NCBI GenBank assembly: GCA_003165495.1
Contig: PMMB01000213.1
Coordinates: 5,492 to 17,045 of the forward strand
From: Gammaproteobacteria bacterium
Lineage (GTDB): Bacteria > Pseudomonadota > Gammaproteobacteria > Steroidobacterales > Steroidobacteraceae
Length of the DNA: 11,554 nt
Reading direction: 5' to 3'
Part shown: positions 1-5,589 of the stretch, one piece after another
Layout of the letters: each line of letters begins with the position of its first letter
How positions within the stretch are numbered: the first letter of the stretch is position 1
Program-made: the position numbers and the translations under genes
The notes under the pieces: generated by a model
Databases searched by the model: none
What the model was told of the DNA's origin: nothing
Seen by the model: the letters and a program-made list of their open reading frames with translations, nothing else

Positions 1-224
1 GCATCGCCGACCAACGCCATATCGGATAAGAATTGACCGCGCAAATCGGACCGTAGCGCGTTCAAATGCGGCACGACGGGATCAGGCAGAAGCAAGCAAT
101 AGCCGGTCAGCACCTGGCGCTCGCCCATGACCACCCAACCGGAGCGCAGTCTGGCAACCGCTGCCGGAAAGTCCGCGGCGCGACAACGATCGACCATGAC
201 ATGGATGGCGGTAGGCGGCGTCAT
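1..224 (-). CDS. HIT-family hydrolase-like protein, N-terminal part
   Basis: The frame opens with ATG at 224-222 and stays open for 74 codons to the left edge, so the C-terminus is missing. The visible protein contains GWVVMGERQ, then GYCLLLPDPVVPHLNAL, and ends in DMALVGDA. This matches the N-terminal half of HIT-superfamily nucleotide hydrolases and transferases (diadenosine polyphosphate hydrolase-like), where these segments build the nucleotide pocket. The catalytic HxHxH histidine triad normally comes later and lies outside the window, so activity cannot be confirmed. Its ATG overlaps the TGA of the cytochrome c gene as ATGA, which suggests translational coupling as the last visible gene of the minus-strand operon. 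The Shine-Dalgarno is weak (GAAGG about 10 bases upstream). The family call rests on recognised sequence pattern only. Confidence 0.72.
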   Translation of the reverse strand, partial: MTPPTAIHVMVDRCRAADFPAAVARLRSGWVVMGERQVLTGYCLLLPDPVVPHLNALRSDLRGQFLSDMALVGD

Positions 225-643
225 TGCCCGAGGGCCTTCGCCACCGCCGCGGCATCGACGGGTAGCGCTGAGTTGCCGAAATTCGAGCGCAGATAAGAGA
301 ACAGCGCGGCGGCGTCCGCGGGCTTCATCCAACCAAACTGCAGCATTTGCGTGGGATAGCGGCCCACCGGCATGGAGAGGGGTCTTTGTCCTTTGATCAC
401 CCACAGCGCCAATTCAGTCGGGTCTCCGAGCACCACGGGCGATCCGGCCAAACTCGGATACACGCCGGGAATTCCCACGCCACTTTGCTGATGGCAGGGC
501 ACACAGTTGCCGCTGTAAATGCGTTCGCCCACGCCCGACGTGGGCGCTCTAGGGGTGGCCTGGGGTTCACCGGGTTTTTTTGCGGAGCAGGCGGCAAGAG
601 CGCCGGTCAGCGCAAGTATTGCCAATACGTTTCGTGGCGTCAT
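221..643 (-). CDS. Lipoprotein c-type cytochrome (class I, single haem)
   Basis: This 140-residue protein starts with a short lipoprotein signal: a hydrophobic stretch ending in the lipobox LAAC, with Cys19 as the likely lipidated residue. It should therefore sit membrane-anchored in the periplasm. The haem-binding motif CVPCH is at residues 47-51. The sixth iron ligand is probably Met100 (in the context QMLQFGW), with Met91 and Met106 as alternatives. The C-terminal helix, around FSYLRSNFGN at 115-123, is typical of class I cytochromes c that serve alcohol or sugar dehydrogenases and other periplasmic electron transfers. No redox partner is encoded nearby. An in-frame stop at 649-647 leaves ATG 643 as the only sensible start, and no strong Shine-Dalgarno precedes it. 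It lies 49 bp after the murein peptidase gene and shares ATGA with the HIT gene. Confidence 0.88.
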   Translation of the reverse strand: MTPRNVLAILALTGALAACSAKKPGEPQATPRAPTSGVGERIYSGNCVPCHQQSGVGIPGVYPSLAGSPVVLGDPTELALWVIKGQRPLSMPVGRYPTQMLQFGWMKPADAAALFSYLRSNFGNSALPVDAAAVAKALGQ

Positions 644-692
644 GTGTTACGGCTGCGTTCGGGCACCATGAACGGCTGGAGAAGGGTTTGGG

Positions 693-1259
693 TTAGCCCC
701 GCCAAGTCCGAAATGCCCCCGTATCCAAATGCACGAAATCCGACGCGCGGTAGTATCCGACGCCGCCGCGTTTCAAGCCCTCGGCGTGCGCGGCAAGACT
801 CGCGCAATCGACGCCGGTCACTCGCACATCGATCGCTCGCCCTTCCATATGCAGACTATGTTGGGCGACTCCCGTACTCTGCTCGCGTAAATGTGCATTG
901 GTCTGCGCAGATCGATAGCCTGAGATCACACTGAACTTGGGATCGACACCCGCGGTGTGCGCGACGTCGACCAGGTAATCCATGAGACCGGGATCGATGA
1001 CATGTCGCTCGCCGGTGCGAAAATCCCTCAACAAGAGTTCGATGGCCGAGAGCGCGTCGGGCGCGTAAGCGCCATCACGGTAGAATTCACTGTCCAGCCG
1101 CTCGCCGGTATGCAGATTGATCAGGGCAATACGCCTGTGCGCGGTACCTTGGGCGGCACGCGCCTCCCCGCTGCGCGCCGTTCCTGCCAGCAATCCCGCC
1201 GCCGACGCCCCAGCCAACGCACCACCCACTTTCAACACCCGGCGCCGGCTCCACGTCAT
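693..1259 (-). CDS. Tat-exported M15/DUF882 (YcbK-like) murein peptidase
   Basis: This 188-residue protein begins with a twin-arginine-type signal: SRRRVLKVGG at 4-13, followed by an Ala/Gly-rich hydrophobic stretch to about residue 28. The mature domain carries the zinc-site pattern of the YcbK/MepK (DUF882) peptidase M15 family: SGYRS at 113-117, the HxxGxAxD motif with His137 and Asp144, GGVGYY at 165-170, and FVHLD with His177 as third ligand. Family members are periplasmic, zinc-dependent endopeptidases that cut peptide cross-links in peptidoglycan. Length and domain order match the Escherichia coli YcbK type. Translation is probably coupled to the upstream decarboxylase, because its ATG overlaps that gene's TGA (ATGA) and a good Shine-Dalgarno lies six bases before it. 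I infer a wall-remodelling role; the exact cross-link cut is unknown. Confidence 0.87.
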   Translation of the reverse strand: MTWSRRRVLKVGGALAGASAAGLLAGTARSGEARAAQGTAHRRIALINLHTGERLDSEFYRDGAYAPDALSAIELLLRDFRTGERHVIDPGLMDYLVDVAHTAGVDPKFSVISGYRSAQTNAHLREQSTGVAQHSLHMEGRAIDVRVTGVDCASLAAHAEGLKRGGVGYYRASDFVHLDTGAFRTWRG

Positions 1260-2464
1260 CGGCGGCTCCTGTCGGTGAGCAGCCGTCCGCCGTCGAGCGC
1301 CAACACGGTGGCGCGCGGGAAGAAATTGAATTCCGATGCCGAAGCCCAGGTGTAGGCGCCCATCGCACGGCCGACGATGAGATCGCCCAGGTCGAGCTTG
1401 GGTAATTCCAAGTGTTCGTTGATAACGTCGATGCTGTCGCAGGTCGGCCCCGCGAGTACCGATGGGTACATCTCGCCGGTAGGCACGAGCGCCTCCACCG
1501 GGTAGGTCGCGTGATCGTAGACTTGACCGCTGTAACTGCCGTACAAACCATCATCGAGGTAGTACCACCAGCGGCCGTCGCGCAGTGCGCGGCCCATCAC
1601 CGAGGTCACGGAGATCGCCGCCGGCGCTGCGATATAGCGGCCCGGCTCGGCGATCACGCGCATTGCGGGCGAAAGCTCCTTTAACGCTGCGCGAATCGGT
1701 GCGCAGAATTCCTCGATGGGCATGCAGCGCTGCAGATAGTCCACCGGAAAGCCGCCGCCGATGTCCAAGATGCCGGGAGTGTGTCCCATTTGGGCGGCAA
1801 CGCGCATCAACTCACTGCATCTTGCAATGGCCTCGGCGAACATCGCCGGGCCAGCCGCTTGGGATCCGACATGAAACGACAGTCCGTCGATTTTCATCCG
1901 CAAATCAGCCGCCAGCCGGAACAGGTCAGGAACCGCTTCGGGTTCACACCCGAACTTGCGCGACAAATCGCACCGGGCCTCGGGGCTCCTGAACGAGACG
2001 CGAATCAGCAGCGAGGATCGATTGCGATACTTGACGAACTTGCGCAACTCATCGGAGTTGTCGATGACGAATCGATTGACGCCATAGGCCAAGGCCGTGC
2101 GAATATCGCCATCCCGCTTGATCGGGTGCGTGTGAATACAGCGTTCGGGCGCGACCTTCAGGCGCCGCACCAATTCCACTTCGCCATTGGTCGCTAAATC
2201 GAAGTAAGCGCCTTCCGCGTGCAGCGTGTTGATGACCGATGAGTGCGGCAGAGGTTTGAGGGCATAGTGAAGATCGACTCCGGGCAGTGCTGCCGCGAGG
2301 CGTCGATATTGCCGGCGCACGCGCTCAGCATCGATGACGAATAACGGCGAGCCATAGCGGGTCACCAGGTGCTTGATTGACTCGTGCGCAAACGGATCGA
2401 GCGCAGGGTCCAGCTCCAACGGCTCATCGGTGACGGAACGCGGACTCAGCACAGTTTCGGCCAC
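1256..2464 (-). CDS. Fold-III PLP-dependent decarboxylase (ornithine/lysine type)
   Basis: This 402-residue cytoplasmic enzyme has the alanine racemase-like barrel and C-terminal beta domain of group IV amino acid decarboxylases. Key features are Lys70 in YALKPLPH (the PLP Schiff base), His198 in FHVGSQ, the phosphate-binding GGG at 236-238, EPGRY at 273-277, and GPTCDSID at 339-346 with Cys342, Asp343 and Asp346. The GPTCD motif is the catalytic loop contributed by the partner subunit in ornithine decarboxylases, so a homodimer is expected. The ending MGAYTWASASEFN also fits ornithine or bifunctional lysine/ornithine decarboxylases better than diaminopimelate decarboxylase. The product would be putrescine (or cadaverine) for polyamine synthesis. 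The start is GTG at 2464-2462, sharing one base with the Sua5 stop. Substrate choice cannot be settled from the sequence. Confidence 0.88.
   Translation of the reverse strand: MAETVLSPRSVTDEPLELDPALDPFAHESIKHLVTRYGSPLFVIDAERVRRQYRRLAAALPGVDLHYALKPLPHSSVINTLHAEGAYFDLATNGEVELVRRLKVAPERCIHTHPIKRDGDIRTALAYGVNRFVIDNSDELRKFVKYRNRSSLLIRVSFRSPEARCDLSRKFGCEPEAVPDLFRLAADLRMKIDGLSFHVGSQAAGPAMFAEAIARCSELMRVAAQMGHTPGILDIGGGFPVDYLQRCMPIEEFCAPIRAALKELSPAMRVIAEPGRYIAAPAAISVTSVMGRALRDGRWWYYLDDGLYGSYSGQVYDHATYPVEALVPTGEMYPSVLAGPTCDSIDVINEHLELPKLDLGDLIVGRAMGAYTWASASEFNFFPRATVLALDGGRLLTDRSRR
1266..1270 (-). promoter_or_regulatory. Shine-Dalgarno of the murein peptidase gene
   Basis: On the minus strand this reads AGGAG, six bases before the ATG at 1259-1257. 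It lies inside the last codons of the decarboxylase gene. It is the best ribosome binding site in the operon, and it supports the overlapping ATGA start rather than a later internal one. Confidence 0.7.
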
Positions 2465-3453
2465 TAGCTCACGCTGAGCTCGAGGGAATCGTCGCCCAAG
2501 CCGCTGGCGCGCTGCAGACGATCGAGAATCGCCGCCCAGCGCTCATCCGGCGGCAGGCTCTGAACAAAAATCCTTGTACAACCGGCGCGGTCCAGCGTTC
2601 GTAGATGGTTGTAGAGATTGTGCGCATAGATATCGGGTCTTTTGCCCGCATTGATCCAAGTCATGTGGCGTTGGGTCTGCAACGGCGGCCGCATCGCGAG
2701 AACCGCCACCTTTTCCTGGCGCGCGGCGATCTCGCCGGCTCGCACTTCCAGGTCGTCCGACGGCACGATCTCGAGGGGGGTGGAAGGCGCATAGTGCAGA
2801 ACCCGATCTCCCGGGGCGCGGGGAGTGGCTCCGCCAATCTTGAGGCTCCCGACCACCTGCTCGAGCTGCGAGCGGGTGATGAAACCGGGTCGCAACAAAC
2901 GCGCCTCATTGTTGAGACACGAGACGATGGTCGACTCCAGCCCGATGGGTGAATCCCCGCCGTCCAAGATGACGCCGATCTCATCGCCCAACTCGTCGCG
3001 CACATGTTCGGGCTTGGTCGGACTCAATCGCCCGTAGCGATTGGCCGACGGCGCCGCGATGCCGCCGCCGAAGGCGTTCAACAACTGCTGTGCCATGGGA
3101 TGCGAAGGCACGCGGATACCGACGCTGTCCTGGCCGCCCGTGACGATGTCGTTGACGTTGTCCGCCTTGGGCATAATCAGGGTCAGGGGACCCGGCCAGA
3201 ATTTGGCGGCCAATTGTTCCGCCACCGGCGGCACCGAGGATACCCAGCGATGCAGATACCGCGGATCGTCCAAATGCACGATCACCGGGTGATCGGGCGG
3301 ACGGCCTTTGACCTCGAAAATCTTGCGCACGGCGGCCGGATTGGAGGCATTCGCTCCGAGTCCGTAGACGGTCTCGGTCGGGAACACCACCAAATCGCCG
3401 GCGCGCAAGGCTTCGACGGCTTCTTCGATTTCAGTCTGAGTAGCTCTTACCAC
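2464..3453 (-). CDS. sua5: Sua5-type L-threonylcarbamoyladenylate synthase
   Basis: This 329-residue protein makes threonylcarbamoyl-AMP from threonine, bicarbonate and ATP, the first step of t6A modification at position 37 of ANN-decoding tRNAs. The YrdC domain fills about residues 5-205. It carries FPTETVYGLGA at 24-34, the basic KGRPPDHP at 49-56, APSANR at 134-139, GLESTIV at 171-177 and RPG at 188-190. A linker with PRAPG at 211-215 and HYAP at 220-223 leads into the extra C-terminal Sua5 domain, so this is the long Sua5 form and not the short TsaC form. The start is GTG at 3453-3451. The nearby ATG at 3461-3459 is in another frame and reaches a stop after four codons. The gene probably heads the five-gene minus-strand operon. 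Confidence 0.93.
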   Translation of the reverse strand: MVRATQTEIEEAVEALRAGDLVVFPTETVYGLGANASNPAAVRKIFEVKGRPPDHPVIVHLDDPRYLHRWVSSVPPVAEQLAAKFWPGPLTLIMPKADNVNDIVTGGQDSVGIRVPSHPMAQQLLNAFGGGIAAPSANRYGRLSPTKPEHVRDELGDEIGVILDGGDSPIGLESTIVSCLNNEARLLRPGFITRSQLEQVVGSLKIGGATPRAPGDRVLHYAPSTPLEIVPSDDLEVRAGEIAARQEKVAVLAMRPPLQTQRHMTWINAGKRPDIYAHNLYNHLRTLDRAGCTRIFVQSLPPDERWAAILDRLQRASGLGDDSLELSVS

Positions 3454-3561
3454 GTACCCATGATATCAAGACTGCGATACCAACAAGGCTCGCTTACGCT
3501 TCCGGGTGGCCGATCTGTGCCGCAATCCCGTTTTTGCTCTTAATGTGTGAACCACTTTGCT
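3454..3561 (-). promoter_or_regulatory. Intergenic gap with candidate Sua5-operon promoter
   Basis: This 108-bp gap separates the acetyltransferase from the Sua5 gene, both on the minus strand. Read on that strand, TATCAT (3465-3460) matches five of six bases of a sigma-70 -10 box. TTGTTG (3486-3481) lies 15 bases upstream as a poor -35. Transcription from it would start about at the GTG start codon, giving a leaderless or nearly leaderless message. No convincing terminator hairpin with a T run is visible for the acetyltransferase gene. The promoter call is an inference from pattern only. Confidence 0.3.
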
Positions 3562-4074
3562 TTACTTCACAGAGGAGTCAACTGTCGGCGGAAGGATACA
3601 TTGCATGAATACCAAGTCGAGCCAGCGCCCGAACTTGAATCCCACCTCATGAAAATGGCCGACGCTGGTGAATCCAAGGCTGCGATGTAAGCCGATCGAC
3701 ACCGCATTGTCCGCGTCGATGCCGGCAATCATGACATGCTTGGAGCCGGCGGCGGCGCGCGCCAAGAGTTCGACCACCAACTCGCGCCCGATCCCCTGAC
3801 CGCGGCGGTCCGCGCGCACGTGGACGCTGTGCTCGACACTGTGCCGATAGCACGGCCATGCCCGAAACTCACCGAAGGTACCAAAGCCGGCGATGCCCGA
3901 TGCATCCCGCGCCACGACCATGGGAAAACCATGTCCCATCTTGGCATCGAACCAAGTTTCGCCGCGGGCCGGCGTGAACTCCTCCTCCGAATAGACCGCG
4001 GTCGAATTGCGAATGACTTCGTTGTAGATCGCCAGAATCTGCGGAAGATCGTGGCGGGACGCGTTGTCGATCAC
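3562..4074 (-). CDS. GNAT N-acetyltransferase, phosphinothricin acetyltransferase-like
   Basis: This 170-residue protein is a single GNAT domain that would transfer an acetyl group from acetyl-CoA to an amine. It opens with the pattern IYNEVIRNSTAVY at 16-28, typical of the phosphinothricin/methionine sulfone acetyltransferase group. It contains the acetyl-CoA pyrophosphate loop RGQGIG at 91-96, the helix-strand segment DADNAVSIGLHRSLGF around 120-135, and the family ending FKFGRWLDLVFMQ at 146-158. Homologues detoxify glutamine-synthetase inhibitors or acetylate amino acid analogues; the natural substrate here is unknown. The start is GTG at 4074-4072. An in-frame TGA at 4086-4084 excludes a longer protein, and the ATG at 4082-4080 is out of frame and closes after three codons. 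It is divergent from the nitrile hydratase operon and may share its control region. Confidence 0.87.
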   Translation of the reverse strand: MIDNASRHDLPQILAIYNEVIRNSTAVYSEEEFTPARGETWFDAKMGHGFPMVVARDASGIAGFGTFGEFRAWPCYRHSVEHSVHVRADRRGQGIGRELVVELLARAAAGSKHVMIAGIDADNAVSIGLHRSLGFTSVGHFHEVGFKFGRWLDLVFMQCILPPTVDSSVK

Positions 4075-4136
4075 GGGCTCATGTCACTCACGATGGTCAC
4101 CTGCTCGCGGGTCATGTTTCGCGCTTCGGGTGAAAC

Positions 4137-4156
4137 CGGATCGAGCGAGAGATCCG
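4137..4156. repeat. Inverted repeat CGGATC-N8-GATCCG
   Basis: CGGATC at 4137-4142 and GATCCG at 4151-4156 are perfect 6-bp inverted arms around an 8-bp purine-rich centre. It lies in the divergent promoter region. It could be a regulator operator, but arms this short also arise by chance in GC-rich DNA. Confidence 0.4.
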
Positions 4157-4187
4157 CTCCATTAATAGCCGTTTTACCAGTATACCC

Positions 4188-4208
4188 AGTTCACTAGGAA
4201 TAGTTCAC
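4188..4208. repeat. Direct repeat AGTTCAC, 14-bp period
   Basis: AGTTCAC occurs at 4188-4194 and again at 4202-4208. The second copy follows a TAGGAA element in the possible promoter zone of the nitrile hydratase operon. Tandem copies at this distance could be half-sites for a regulator, but no known binding site is recognised. Confidence 0.35.
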
Positions 4209-4263
4209 GTCCAGCATTACCGATCTTCAAGTTTCGACTAGCTCCGCTCACCGGTCTGTCCTA

Positions 4264-4277
4264 GCATTGGCCAATGC
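4264..4277. repeat. Perfect 14-bp palindrome over the nitrile hydratase start codon
   Basis: GCATTGGCCAATGC is its own reverse complement and spans the ATG at 4274-4276. It occupies the place where a Shine-Dalgarno would lie, and no good one is present. It could act as a DNA operator. A 7-bp stem without a loop is unlikely to fold well as RNA. Confidence 0.55.
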
Positions 4278-4930
4278 ACGGACCCGATCACGATCACCAC
4301 GCCGAGCGTGAGCACGAGCACAGCACGCTGAGTCCGCTGGAGCTGCGCGTTCGCGCCTTGGAGACCGTGCTGACCCAGAAGGGCTATATCGACCCCGCGG
4401 CGCTCGATGTGCTGATCGACACGTATCAAACGAAGATCGGCCCGCGCAACGGCGCGCAAGTCGTGGCGCGCGCGTGGTGCGACGTCGAATTTCGTCGCCG
4501 GCTTCTCGAGGACGCCACGGCGGCAATCGCCTCCTTGGGCTTCTCAGGAAGGCAAGGCGAACACATGGTGGCGGTCGAAAACACGCCGGAACAGCACAAC
4601 CTGGTGGTGTGCACTCTGTGCAGCTGCTATCCCTGGCCCATCCTCGGGCTTCCGCCCACGTGGTACAAGAGCGCGCCTTATCGTGCACGAGCGGTCAAGG
4701 ATCCACGCGGGGTGCTCAAGGACTTTGGCGTGCAGTTGCCCGAGACGGTGCGCATCCGGGTGTGGGATTCGACGGCCGAAGTGCGCTATCTCGTGGTACC
4801 GCAACGCCCTGCCGGATCCGAACGCTTCACCGAGCGCGATCTCGCGGATCTTGTAACACGCGATTCCATGATCGGGACCGGTCTGCCGCTCGAGCCAGGC
4901 GGCGCCTCGACAGTAGACGTGTCACCATGA
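4274..4930 (+). CDS. nthA: Nitrile hydratase alpha subunit, cobalt type
   Basis: This 218-residue protein is the metal-binding subunit of nitrile hydratase, which hydrates nitriles to amides in the cytoplasm. The metal claw VCTLCSCYPWP is at 112-122, with Cys113, Cys116, Ser117 and Cys118 as ligands; Cys116 and Cys118 are oxidised in known enzymes. Threonine at 114 and Tyr-Pro-Trp after the claw are typical of the non-corrin cobalt type, whereas iron enzymes have VCSLCSC. Also present are IGPRNGAQVVARAW at 55-68, LGLPPTWYKS at 124-133 and RDSMIG at 196-201. The N-terminus is unusually His-rich, with six His in the first 16 residues. The only usable start is ATG 4274, since an in-frame TAG lies at 4262-4264; the Shine-Dalgarno is weak. 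The stop overlaps the beta start as ATGA. Confidence 0.95.
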   Translation: MHGPDHDHHAEREHEHSTLSPLELRVRALETVLTQKGYIDPAALDVLIDTYQTKIGPRNGAQVVARAWCDVEFRRRLLEDATAAIASLGFSGRQGEHMVAVENTPEQHNLVVCTLCSCYPWPILGLPPTWYKSAPYRARAVKDPRGVLKDFGVQLPETVRIRVWDSTAEVRYLVVPQRPAGSERFTERDLADLVTRDSMIGTGLPLEPGGASTVDVSP

Positions 4931-5589
4931 GCTACCGCTCAAACGCCGATCTCGGCGGTCAAGACAGGCACGGCGCCGTACGCAGAGAGCCCGAGGACGA
5001 ATTGTTTCATGCGCCTTGGGAACCGCGCGTTTTGGCGCTCAACCTGGCCATGGGCGCGACGGGTCTATGGAATATCGACATGAGTCGCGCTGCGCGTGAA
5101 ACGCTCGCCGATTATCGCGAACTTAGCTACTACCAGATCTGGCTGGCGGGGCTGGAAAAACTTTTGCTGCAGACTGGCGCAGTGCACGCGGACGAGATCG
5201 CTCAAGGCCGAATGATGCACGCCGCCGTGCCCACGCCGCGCGTGCTGCATGCCGGCCACGTTGCCGCCGCGCTGGCGCGAGGTGCGCCCACGGCGCGACA
5301 ACCGAACAGCCCCGCGCGCTACACGCTTGGCCAGTGGGTACGTACCAGCACGGTCGCCCCTCAGCATCACACTCGCCTACCCGCCTATGCGCGCGGCAAG
5401 CGCGGCGTCATAGAGCGAGTGCATGGCGCCCATGTCTTCGCCGACACGCATGCCCGAGGTCTTGGCGAACAACCGCAATGGCTGTATGCGGTTGCCTTCG
5501 ATGAGAAGGAACTCTGGGGCGCGAACACGCCGCGCCAGCGATCTACCGTCTCGGTGGATGCCTGGGAGCCCTACCTGGAGCCGGCGTGA
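4927..5589 (+). CDS. nthB: Nitrile hydratase beta subunit
   Basis: This full-length 220-residue partner subunit forms the alpha-beta active-site interface and supplies the arginines that hold the oxidised cysteines. It shows the family layout: DLGGQDRHG at 8-16, ELFHAPWEPRVLAL at 25-38, and LWNIDMSRAARE at 47-58 with Arg54 as one candidate contact. SYYQIWLAGLEKLLL follows at 67-81, then HTRLPAYARGKRG at 148-160 with Arg150 and Arg156. GAHVFADTHARGLGE at 167-181 precedes the C-terminal barrel, which ends in DAWEPYLEP. The frame is open upstream to 4474, but that part lies over the alpha gene. The beta gene starts at ATG 4927, overlapping the alpha TGA by four bases, which suggests coupled translation and equal subunit supply. 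Its stop overlaps the next ATG as TGATG. Confidence 0.95.
   Translation: MSYRSNADLGGQDRHGAVRREPEDELFHAPWEPRVLALNLAMGATGLWNIDMSRAARETLADYRELSYYQIWLAGLEKLLLQTGAVHADEIAQGRMMHAAVPTPRVLHAGHVAAALARGAPTARQPNSPARYTLGQWVRTSTVAPQHHTRLPAYARGKRGVIERVHGAHVFADTHARGLGEQPQWLYAVAFDEKELWGANTPRQRSTVSVDAWEPYLEPA
5577..5580 (+). promoter_or_regulatory. Shine-Dalgarno of the nitrile hydratase accessory gene
   Basis: GGAG lies 8 bases before ATG 5589 and within the last codons of the beta gene. The spacing favours ATG 5589 over the in-frame GTG at 5586. Confidence 0.55.

Larger units (their letters stand above)
4075..4273. promoter_or_regulatory. Divergent control region, acetyltransferase / nitrile hydratase
   Basis: This 199-bp gap lies between two genes transcribed apart, so promoters in both directions are expected. 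The 4160-4210 part is AT-richer than its surroundings. A weak plus-strand candidate is TTTACC (4173-4178) and TAGGAA (4195-4200) with 16 bases between, but the match is poor. It also holds an inverted repeat, a heptamer direct repeat and a palindrome that reaches into the nitrile hydratase start codon; these are listed separately. No regulator gene lies next to it. Confidence 0.4.

Noticed and set aside
640..669. Nine-codon minus-strand mini-ORF whose TGA overlaps the cytochrome c ATG
   Set aside because: It could in principle couple translation, but it has no Shine-Dalgarno and a frame this short is easily a chance event.
347..934. Plus-strand open frame of 195 codons
   Set aside because: It runs antisense to the cytochrome c and murein peptidase genes, both of which have clear motifs. 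The translation is Arg/Ser-rich and unrecognisable.
3546..3571. TGTGAA-N14-TTCACA inverted repeat resembling a CRP/FNR site
   Set aside because: The 14-bp spacing is wrong for CRP or FNR sites, and it lies over the 3' end of the acetyltransferase gene. It is not convincing as a terminator either, since it has no T run.
4474..4926. Upstream extension of the nitrile hydratase beta reading frame (371 codons in total)
   Set aside because: It lies entirely over the alpha gene in another frame, is arginine-rich and unlike any beta subunit. ATG 4927 gives the family's normal N-terminus.
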